This document shows positions 1 through 10,800 of a stretch of 64,000 nt of DNA, in pieces. The DNA comes from Aristolochia californica (taxonomy: Eukaryota; Streptophyta; Magnoliopsida; Piperales; Aristolochiaceae): contig JARWKL010000008.1 of assembly GCA_029961685.1 (NCBI GenBank), positions 3,288,501 through 3,352,500 of the forward strand, given 5' to 3'. A model generated the notes under the pieces. It saw only the letters and a program-made list of their open reading frames with translations, was not told the DNA's origin and searched no databases. Numbering within the stretch: the first letter of the stretch is position 1; each line of letters opens with the position of its first letter. A program made the position numbers and the translations under genes.

Positions 1-358
1 GGAGGATTGAATCGATCCAGCGGCGGAGGGAAGAGGCGTCTGTGAGGTCGGCATAGTGGAGCTTCATGAGCGCCTTGAGGGCATTGTGAGGATCAACATA
101 GATGTGGTCAAGTCGCTGCGTGTTAAAGTTGGAGGACCGCCGGATCAGGCCGTGCACCTCGTAGCCCTTGCCGATAAGGAACTCTGTCAAGTAGGAACCG
201 TCCTGGCCGGTGATGCCGGTGATGAGGGCAATCTTCCTCTTGGGAGTCAGGGAGGTCGGGACTGCAGCTATCGCGGTTGTAGGAGATCCATTTGCCGGGG
301 CCGACCCAGATCTGGAATTCTCCTCATCTGCGTGAAGGTTATTCTCCGACGAGGCCAT
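1..358 (-). CDS. GMD: GDP-mannose 4,6-dehydratase, N-terminal part (cut by window edge)
   Basis: Reading the minus strand from the ATG at 358 gives 119 codons that run off the left edge. A variable 36-residue leader rich in Ser, Ala and Asn is followed by [18 protein letters not shown], the glycine-rich NAD(P)-binding start of the short-chain dehydrogenase fold. Next come the family signatures [19 protein letters not shown] and the HYADLTD stretch. The enzyme turns GDP-D-mannose into GDP-4-keto-6-deoxymannose in the cytosol, the first step towards GDP-L-fucose for cell-wall and glycan fucosylation (Arabidopsis MUR1/GMD1). The family is usually about 370 residues and often intronless, so roughly two thirds of the protein lies outside the window. 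No intron is seen in this part. The ATG context (gaaagaATGGCC) is good. Confidence 0.95.
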   Translation of the reverse strand, partial: MASSENNLHADEENSRSGSAPANGSPTTAIAAVPTSLTPKRKIALITGITGQDGSYLTEFLIGKGYEVHGLIRRSSNFNTQRLDHIYVDPHNALKALMKLHYADLTDASSLRRWIDSIL

Positions 359-1859
359 TCTTTCTCCTCAATCAACCTAAGAGGAAATAAAGCCTCAGAT
401 CTAACAGATGACTACTGTAGAAAAAAAAAAAAAGGCAGAGAGAAGGGAGTCAAACAGAATGCGCGTCTAAGACTGGTTTGCAACTGCCATCAATTGCGCA
501 CGAAATGTGATCGAAGCGAAACTACTTATAATTGATTTGAATTTTCTCCATCCCTTCTTTTCTTTTCCTCTCTTCTTTGTTTTATTGAATGATGTATGCC
601 TCTGCAAATAAGTAATTTCCTTTTTCAAAAAGAAAATTGACAATGACTCTCAAGGTTCATCTCACCTCCCCCAAAATGATTCTGGTTGCTCGATCTCGCA
701 CGCCGCGTCGATTTTTCTGCAAGCAGATGAGTGCTCAACAGCCTCAGGCCCTCAACTAATACCTCCCGAGCACCGACGGCGATCTGAACAAAACTTCAAA
801 TATTTTGCCTGCTTTACCCAGAAGCTCCACAGGCGTTTACTGTGCAAACGAGCCTGTAAGGCATTTCGTCAGTCACTTTATACACCTCTTGATGAAATAA
901 TTTTCAATTAACAAAGAAATGCCTTACCATCAGATGATTCCACCTAGATGATTGAATAGAATAATTGAAAGATCTCGTCTACGTAACGCAGCATTGTTGG
1001 TTGCCGCAGTCGGTTCCTGTCGGTGGAGATCCATTACTTCATGTGTTCATGTGTTCATGTCTGCTGCAGAAAAGGTTAATTGGATGAGAGGTTTCTTTCG
1101 TATATTTGTTCCCGAATAATCAAAAGCTGGAACTTCCACGAAGGTAGTCAGTTTTCAGGTTAAATTCGCGTCGGTGAGTCGATTAGAATATATTTTATAA
1201 ATTATTTATTAATTATTTATTTTAAACTTTAATATATATATACACGATCGATTCGATACGAAAAATCATTTAACTGGGTGCAAAAGAGAAGTCGGTTTTT
1301 AAAATAAATATTAATTAACATATATTTAAAATAAAATAATTATTTATTTATTTTTATAAAAATCTAGTAATAATTTCACCACACTTAATTAGATTGAATC
1401 ATTATGGAAATTGATTTCCAGCCTTGCAGACTGGATTCCACAGTTAACCCACCCAGATGCGCCCCAGCTTCCAACCGGGGCCAGAAGGTCACATATTAGG
1501 AAAGTATGGGAGGCCACAGGTGTAGCCGATAAAATTGGGCCCATAGGGGTCCGTCCAGAACTTTTGGTCCAAAGGGGCGTCTGGAACTTCTTGGGTATTA
1601 ATTTTTTAAGTACCCGAAAAATCAGAAAAATTAAAAGAATGAAAAACGGAGAACAAGAGAAACTCGAGCCGCAAGGAGGACTGCTCAAACCCTAGGGTTT
1701 TCAGTTTCTCGCTGGGTTTCTCTTCTCCTTTCACTATCTAACCCTGGTAATCTGTCATTTGAATCTATTCGGGTTTTTAAGCAAGAACGATCGTTGATAT
1801 TTTTGAGCGTTTTCTGTTTGTTCCCCATTTTGGGACGATCGGACCACACAACTCTAGAG
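359..1859. other. Intergenic region between two divergent genes
   Basis: About 1.5 kb between the GMD start and the CCCH gene start. It holds the GMD leader, an A-run at 421-432, and very AT-rich DNA at about 1180-1375. A more balanced block at 1430-1690 probably belongs to the CCCH promoter. The open frames at 1389-1695 overlap on both strands and resemble no known protein, so they were not called as genes. Confidence 0.6.
1687..1695 (+). promoter_or_regulatory. Telo-box (AAACCCTAG) in CCCH gene leader/promoter
   Basis: AAACCCTAG lies about 165 bases upstream of the ATG at 1860 and forms a short palindrome with the following GGGTTTT. Telo-boxes are common near plant transcription starts, especially in growth-related and translation genes. 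The function here is inferred from position only. Confidence 0.4.
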
Positions 1860-4800
1860 ATGGCGAGATCGCAGAAGTCGAAAAGGGTTTCTTGGCCACC
1901 AGATGTAAACTTATGTCAGGTAGAATAATATCTTTAGTTTGTTATGAAGTGCCTGGTATTTTTCATATTTTACTTTTCTAATTTGTGCATTCTCGTCTCT
2001 CAGTCAAAGAATTTCTACCGTTTTGAATCTATTATATCGGTGCAAGAAGCGGCAATGGTTTTTTGTTGATTGCATTTTACTTTTCTTTTTCTTTTCGCTA
2101 TTCTTCTGTTCTCGTTTACTGTATTTTCTTCTTTTTTTGTTTCCATCGATGTCGTTTTTTTAATAGAAAAATCGTTGTTCATTGATAACTAAGTTAATTT
2201 CTTGAAATATACGTTGTCCTGCACTTTCGCGAAGCTCACTAATATGTTATTGTTCTTCAAAATCCGTTCACTGGGTTTTAGTTTTTGTGTGCATGATATC
2301 TAAAGATGTATATCTATACAAAAGAAGTTGAAAACATCATGATTTTGGATTAAGAGGCGCGAATGCTAAATTGACTTCATCTGGCGGGACGCAGATTAAC
2401 TCAGTTGTTCATCAGCTCAGGTGATATCTCGTCAGTTCCAATTTGGAAACATGTTTCTATTTAAAAATCATATTGTAAAAGATTGAGATGAAAGAGCTGT
2501 GACTGAAGATCCGAAACTATAATTGCAAGAATTTGAACAGTTTCCCGGAGGACTATGTAAAGGATAAACCTGGAAGGACACCATTTAAACACAATGGAGT
2601 CACGTGAAATTAATTGGTGCAAGAATTATGCTCAAACCATTATTCCTGTGATCTGAACTGTGAAAAATTAAAATAAAACGCTGTTCTATAGTCTTTATAT
2701 AAAAAAGCTGTCTATATTTAATTAAAAATTTCTGTTGGTAATAATTCAAAATTGATTTGAAGACACCACGAAGGGATAGAAATTTGCCTTTAAAATTATA
2801 TGTACCAAAAAATGTATAACAGAAAAAGGAAATGCGTAATCTGGATGTGGCTATTGTCTGCTCAAGTTAACAAATTACCTGACTGCTGAATAAATTACTT
2901 ATTAGGAAATATGTTTGCACAAATTAGTACCATGGCAGTAAGTTTCTTCAAAGTTTATTCAGTAATATAGTTTCTGGCATTATATGATACTATGACTCAA
3001 GTTCATTTATACCTTAAATGAACCATCTACAATCAACAACAAAGACCAACATGAGCTAGCTGTATGGAAGCTGTTCCCATTTCTTGGAGGACACCCAATA
3101 CAGCCAAACAATGTACTTAAAATTATTGGAAATAGGCCACAAAGATAAAAGAAAGAAAAAAGAGTTAATCAAACTTTAACATTCAAAACAAATACTGTGT
3201 TGCATACATTTGCAGGATCAGATGGAATACAAGCTTTATGATTAGCTCTTTTCCATTATCTAAAGTTTTTTTTGTTTGTTCATGAATTGTGCAAGATTAC
3301 ATTGTTTCCCATGTCTGAAAATTTCTATCTGTTCAGGTTGAGACAAGAATAGCAAGAGATTCTCTTCCCCCATAATAAAGACAAATGTAAACATTCGCAT
3401 TGAGTATAATAACACTAGACATATTTTGGGACAATAGTCGTTATAAATTCGTTATTGGGGTGAATTTTTATCTTTAATTAATGTCAGATTGACCATGTAA
3501 ATTATTTTTTAATAATGTGGCACAGAAAGGCAAATTTAGAAGCTGTTTTTTGGGGCTAGTAATGAGTGTAAATGGTACTGGAGCTGCCCTTAAAAGGGTA
3601 AATGAGATAAACAAAAAACAGGGATTGTAGTTTTCAATTAATGCAAAAAAGAGAGGCACAAAAATGAGTGTGCTAAGTGTATAATTAGTCTGGTAACTAC
3701 TTCAGAAACAGGAAAATAAGATAAAACTGGAAACATGGTTCTAAGCTGGGGAGATAGAGGACATAGGTTGGCAATGGTGTCTTCTCTTTTCAGGCATTGA
3801 GGAAAGGGGGAAGCAGACAGAATACTAGTGATGTTTATTGAAATCTGTCAGTTGATATTTTGTGGCTAGACATGTTGTTGCCTTGGTTTGTATATTTTCT
3901 GTCTTTGTAGAGCTATTAACACAATAGCTTGAGAAAATGAAGCCTTTTGGTTGAGGAGGGACAATGAAGAAACAATGTCTTTTTTATGTTTATCTTGCTT
4001 CAAGAAGTTCACTGTATCTCTACGAATGCTTTCTAAACTTGTTGATAGATAGAAATCGGTTGAAGGCTCCTCAATTGCCCTGATATCAAGTATTGAATAT
4101 CTTTAACTAAGGTTGTTACTTTTGAGAGCCATTGCTAGACGAAGTTGTGGCTGTATTTCATTTTATTTCAGTAAAAAAGTTTTGAGAGAAGGAATAGTAG
4201 ACCGTTCTTTGTTATTCGTTCATATTTTTATTTTTTAAACCATATTTTTTGAGTGTCACTTATAAAATGAGGGCTGTTCATTGTTTGCCTTCACTGTGGT
4301 CATGAAGGGGCTTCTTTACTCGAATTGGAGCTCTGTTGTCAGATAAAATGTAGGATAGAAGTGCGCCCTTCTCTGTGGATAGAAGTATTATAAAATCAGC
4401 CTTGTACCTCTATACACGTGTTTAAATTTGCAGTCAGAAGTTTGATCCACCTCATTTCAAGCTGCATAACCACTCATATTTATTTTGTCTAGAATTTTTT
4501 ATTTTCATCATCCTGCATTATACCCTAGCTTACAATTCACTAACATAGAGTAAGCAAACATTGTCATAAAGAAAAAAGGCATCCATCAATTAAAATAAAG
4601 AATGCCTTTTCAAAGAAAAAAAGCACCCCCATAACAGTTGATAATACGTCCTTAGAATTGGAAGTAGCACACATATACTAAGATGCCTAGGACTCTTTGA
4701 GGATGTAAGAAACTGGTGTGGATTGAAAAGAGATCCATCTAGATGAAGCTTTGCAAGTTGGTGCTAACCAGTAAGAAATTTAGAAGAAAATTTTAAGAAA

Positions 4801-7800
4801 ATGGATTTTTTTAATTTTCAAATATTTTGGAGTTGTCTAAGGTTATCTCATCACTGTCTCCATATCTTAATTTGATGTTAATGCGTATGAGGGGAAAAAG
4901 CATTGTGCTTCTTTAGTTATTGTCTCCATGTCCAGCTGTGTGTGCCATTCCAAGGGAAAAGAAAATGATGAGTTTCTCACATGTGTGAGGCTAGGAAAAT
5001 ATGCATCTTTCTCTTCTGTGCAGAGTCTTTAAGATTTGTTGTATGAGCAATATAATCTGGCTCTTGCCTTAAGTGTGTAGTAGTTATAAAATCCCAATGT
5101 TTGTTTTCTTGAATGTTTATGCCTTCCTTTTTATTAGATTTAGTTGCATTCTTGCATCTGTCTTGTCATTTACAGTAAGAACTAGACATAAACTTTAGAC
5201 AAAAATTTAGAAAACAATGTTCTGGGGAAGTTCAAGTTGGAAAGTGCTGCTCCTCAAGTTTTTCTTAAGTTTGGGTGTAGCAGATAATGAAACCATGGAG
5301 TGGAATCCCATTTTGCGGAAGGATCTTGACCACAGTTAAGAGCTTGTTCTCCTTGCAACCAGGGGGAGCAGCTGCAATGATATCATCAGAAGACCAGCCT
5401 AAGCAAACTTGATTTTGGCCCAAAAAAAATGTTGAATTTTTAGTTCATCATCATGATTGCTTTTCTTTTAAAAAGATCATCATGTTAGTTTTATCCCAAA
5501 AGAAGGGGTTATTAAAATGAATGATTTTCAGCCATTTCACTTTACTCTTTGTTTCTTTGCTGACTAGTTCCATTAATGTTACTCAGCCTTCCTCTGTTGG
5601 TTGTTGGATCACTTGTCAATAACTGCAAGACCCTCCTCTTTGGTGCATTATTGAGCTTTCGTTTCACGTATCCTGTACTAGAGCCACTGAATAGGGTGGG
5701 AACAAAGAGTAATCAGGCTTGAACAAGGAGGAAGAAATAGTGGGGCTGGATTGTTTCAGATACTCGTGCAAGCAAGCAGACACGAAACAGAAAAAAAGCA
5801 AGGGTTCAGCTAGCTGCCCCTTCCCACTTCTTCTTTCATCCAAATCAAGAGTTACTCTTAGTTTAGTTAATTGCCTTCTACATAGTGTCCTACTTAGCTT
5901 AGATACTTAGATTGCTATCAAAGCTTCCTTTTCCCATAAGCAACTAGGAGGGCCAACGTCCACCCTTATTCTCCTTACCCTTAAGCTTATTTTGTTAATA
6001 ATAATATTACCTTTGACCCCCTTATTACACCCAAATACCCATGACAACTACTGAAGTTAAACAATGAGTCCTATCATTCCACCTAGCCTTGAAGAATCTT
6101 ATCCTCAAGGTCTGGCTTTGAATGGCTGCTTGCATCAGTCCTTGTTGTCTGAATCAGCCTCTTCTTCATCACCAATATGGAGCTAAATTTTGTTTCAGCA
6201 ATGACTGGTGATGAATTTATCATTGGAGCGAAAACATAGCTCTAGTGAGTGGTGGGACTCCATCTTTGCTATTGTCAACTGCTTGAAGGAGTGATTGCCA
6301 GTGTCAACACTTGCCCCTTTGGCTGTGACAGTCGAATTTGGTTGTGGCTGAGGAGAGAACCCGGTTGCTGGCCTTAAGATTGGCTATGTGCACCTTGGTT
6401 TTTTTGCTCTTGCATTCTTGCATGCTTGATGGCCTTTGTGAGTTTGTTGGTGAAACATCCAAACTTCATCTCAAGTCTCCAATTTCAAGCTATTGATAAA
6501 AGTGCCTTACTAAAGTCTTCTCAATCCAATGAATCTGATTCTTTAATTGTTACAGTTGGCCTGTTGAGTCTGGACTAATCCTGCTTGGTGCAATTTGGTG
6601 AGAGCTGCATTGAAGTCCTGATATATGGTGGGTCCAAAATGAACACACAGAGCCTAAACAAACGTGTCCCAAGTCATGGAAGCCTCAAGGATAGAGTAAC
6701 ACTGGAACCCCAAGATTTAGGGTTTAGGTTGTAGTAAATCAGTTCTTTCTTTCTTATTTGTCAAGTTTTCAAATCTTTGTCTCTCCTGGCTTGGTTCACA
6801 TTAATCAATTTGTAGGTTAACATGGATGGCTCTTGGAGCTGATAGTTCTCTAGTCATCTTTGATTTTCTCTGTTTTCCTGTTTTTCAACTCCAGACAATA
6901 TGCAGTTTGTGGTGCAGAATTTTCTGAATTGAAGTCAACCTGTGTATTTTTATTTTTTTAACTATGTGATGGTGGCTGGTGTGTTTAAATATGATTTACA
7001 GCAAGATTTGCATCTCCATGGGCTATGACATCCTTTGGTTCTTGCATGTATGGACCGGATGTAGTTGCCTGTGTATCTAGTTGTTTTCTCTGTTGTTGTC
7101 TAAAACGATACTTGTACCATGTGTCCTTACCCATTTTTCACATTCTTCCACTCCATGTGTTTCTTTCTCATCATTTGCTTCCGCTTTTGCAACATGTTAG
7201 AAGCCCAAAAACCTAGCAATGAAAGCAACGGGGACAGCCAGTCAATAAAGAACGAGGCACACAACTCACAGCATCAAGCCACATTTTTTGCTCATAATGA
7301 TCCTTTTGGCATGTATCCAAGTAGGGAGCTGCCTTGTAAAGCCTGAGGACCATAGTTCTTGAGGTTGATAGCTGAAAAGACTGCAAGTGCATGTTTTACA
7401 ACTTCATTCCATTTTGCTTCAAGTGAGAGCCTTGCCACTGAGGATAAGAGATCTCTATTGCTCTTATTGGAGTGCAAAACAACACACAAGCTATAAGCTG
7501 TAAACTCCATATAGCACCCCTTGAATCCCTTCCTTTCCATTGCGATTCGTACAGGCAAATCAGCAGCTTCCAATGCTAATTGTGCATGAGTTTCATAGAC
7601 CTTTAGCTCATTGCATATTGCTGAACAGTCAGGCCTTGACGAATTGATTTTAATTGGTCCCACTTGTAATGGTAGTTCTTGTTGGAAATTGGAATTATGA
7701 TTTTAATTTGTCAGACCTGAAGAAGTTTTGGAAAAAAGTTTTGGTCATAGTTCAAAGTTCCAACAAGAACTACCTTTGCGTGTATAGCTAGTTAAAGTCA

Positions 7801-10800
7801 ATTCGTCATGATCTAACTTTTCAGTATCTTCTGGGCATTGGGATTCTCCATGGATGGATCTGAAGGTATCGTGATCTGAGAGAGAGGTATCATGTCTGTT
7901 CCATTAAACACTACTTAAGGTGCATAGCAATTACACTATTTAGAATTGTGTAGCTGTTGAATGGTGCATGTTGAACTAGCCATTCAGGCCTCTAGATATC
8001 AAGGCTTTGTGCGTGGAACAATTCAGAGTAAATTTGACAAAGTATAGGTTGCGCACAGTTTGATGTAATTTGGAGCTTTGGCATTCAACCTTATCCTAGA
8101 GAGTAGTTCCAGAACATAATAGAAAGTAAATTTTCCATAATTTTATCTGAGGAATTCATTGAATAGACAGGTTTAAGTGGAGCTTTATTTGGAAATTCTT
8201 TGTGTCTCAGTTTATCTGTCTATTGAGTTCTAAATAGTGGAATTAAGCGTTAAACTTCTACTTTCTTCTGTGGTGTTGTCACATTTTTCATCTGAACAAA
8301 GTATCTCTATGTATAGCTATGTTTATGTTTCAAACATAGTTCTTAAAAAACTTGAAACTGAAACTGAGTAAGAATCGATCGCTTCTCCAATACAAGAGTG
8401 TCAGTCTAGAAATTGATGGAATTGCTGAGAAGCTGTGACAATTGATAATCTATTGATCCCTTTATTTGCATGCCAAATGTTCTTTCCAGTATTCTTTTGA
8501 TTGGAGTTCAGTACCATAGGAAAGTGTATTACACTGTACGTCCATAGGTATGATGCACTAGAAAGCATTTAAGAATAGCAAAAAAATGTAATGCTGATTG
8601 GCTGAAGTTGCTGTATGAGAAGATGTTTGGTAGAATGAGGTGATCGTTTTTGTAGTGTGGCTCAGTAATTAGCTCACCGTTCTGATATTTGGATGAGCAA
8701 CTCCTGGAATATTCTTGATGATATGAGGTTCTATGGTTCTCTTGGTTCTCACGTTGATCTAGCTGAAAAATAAATACTAGCAGCTTTAAGGAGATTTAAT
8801 AAGCCCAGATGAACTTGAGATCTGAGTGCCCTTGGTTGGTTGAGTTACCATTTGGAGGTCTTCATGTTTTCTGATTAATGGCTTACAACTCATAATAAAT
8901 ACATGGATAAAGCTGAGAATACCCATTTATGGAAAACACGGTTTATTTTGGATAACAAGTTGGATTCTAGGGGGTAATGGACATCTTTTGGGGTCACATT
9001 TTAGGCAATTGCTGCTACTTATTCTACCCAGTTATAGTGTATAGCAGTATTTAACATCATTGAGCAAATCCTTCATTATCCTGTACAGATGTTTTTTATC
9101 AAATGTTCCAGCTTTTTATGGCTATTTCTTATTTCCTTTTTTTTTTTTTTTTTTTTTAGTACATGTTGCTATTTCTAGTGGTATGGCTATAGCTAATGGG
9201 CAATATTGACAACCTCCCCCCCACCCCACCCAAGTTTCTTTTTTCTCTCTTTGTTTTCTTCCCTTTTCCTTTCTCATGCATTTAGATCCCTATTAGAATT
9301 CTGTACTTATTTAAATAACAGTATTTACATATGTTTTGACTGATATGATACTTCTTGCTTTTGTTTGAGAGGTTTTCTGAAATTTGTAATGAAGAATAAA
9401 TATTGCTGAAAGCTGGGAAAATTGCAATCAAATTAAGCATGATGGATAACTAGCCCTTTTTGAGGGGGCTAATCCCTGGTAGTTTTTCTTTGCGAGGAAT
9501 GAAAAACGTCCTTTTTTGGTTTCCTTATTATTTATTATGCTTCCATTGAAAATACAAATTATAAATGACTAAAATACCTTTGCTACTAAGTAAACTGATT
9601 TGACCTAGTTATCCTTCCTTGGAGTGGTTCCTATCACTATTTCTGTAATTTAGCCTTTTGTATTCCTTTCTTGTTATTATTGCCTCGGTGGAAGATTTTA
9701 CATACTGGGAGTTACCTATAAAGATAAAAAATAGCTACTTGCACTTAGCCATAAATAAACTGCTTTTAACTAAAGTGCACCTTTTTAAGGGGATGTTTTC
9801 TAATGTTTCATTTTTCTTAAGATATTTTTAAAGATTCCATTCCATAAAGGTTGTTTCCCAGAATCATGTAATAATCTCTTTAGATTCCTGCTTTTATTTT
9901 TCTTCATTCATGAATACCACAGTTGATAGGGGAAAATTAGGACCTGCCAGAGCAAATCCATTTTTGCTATTTCAATGTGTCTAGTGAGTGAGATTGTTTA
10001 TGTTTAATATTTCAATTAGCGAGTTTTGGGAATCAGATAATCACCTTATATATTTTAATGCTCTCGATGCCTTGACTGGCTTGTGGCATGACACCTATAT
10101 AGCCAACTCCTCCATTGCTAATTTTTTTCCAGCCCTATGAAACCAGGCCCATAAACCCCTCTGTTACTGTGCAGGCTGCCATTAACATTGTCAATTGGCA
10201 ACGGTTGGGATCTAACCTTTCATCTGGGCCTGATGGATGATGGAGCCACTGGTGCTTGTAATCTACTGTTGGTGCACCTGATAAGTGCAGGACTCTTTCC
10301 CGTGACCAGTTTTTGTTGGTCGGCTCTTTACATTTGCTAATGGGCTGCTTGAACTTTGGCCCAGTATTGAAGAAACTGCAGATTACCTTGTCATTCATTG
10401 CTCCTTAGTGTTTGTGCTGCCATCTTGAGAAAATTTTGAATTCTATCTTATATGTTAACTTCCCTTCTTGACCTGGTTCAGCAATCTGATTAGTGACAGA
10501 TGCATGCCGATTTCTTTTGTAGACCCCCTTGTCCCTCTTAAGGATGGTACAATCAGGCATTGATGGTTGTTCTGGAGGGAATTTAGGCCCTGCTAGATGG
10601 TTGTTCTGGAGGTCTTCCAGCAAAACATTAGAGATTCCCTTCTTCTTGCCATTACAGAGCCTTGCATTTGTGCTTATGTGTTTGTTGTTTTTTCTCTGAT
10701 ATTTTTGTTCTTCTTTCTGTATTTTTCTTGAGGGACCTTATCTCAAACTCTGTTTTTAATCCAATGCATCTTCTCATTGTCAGAAAACAGGAAAGAAACA

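Noticed and set aside
1389..1695. Overlapping open frames of 94-99 codons on both strands
   Set aside because: They mirror each other in a less AT-rich promoter block and show no recognisable protein features.
9137..9157. Poly-T run as a retrotransposon tail
   Set aside because: No recognisable element sequence or target duplication flanks it.
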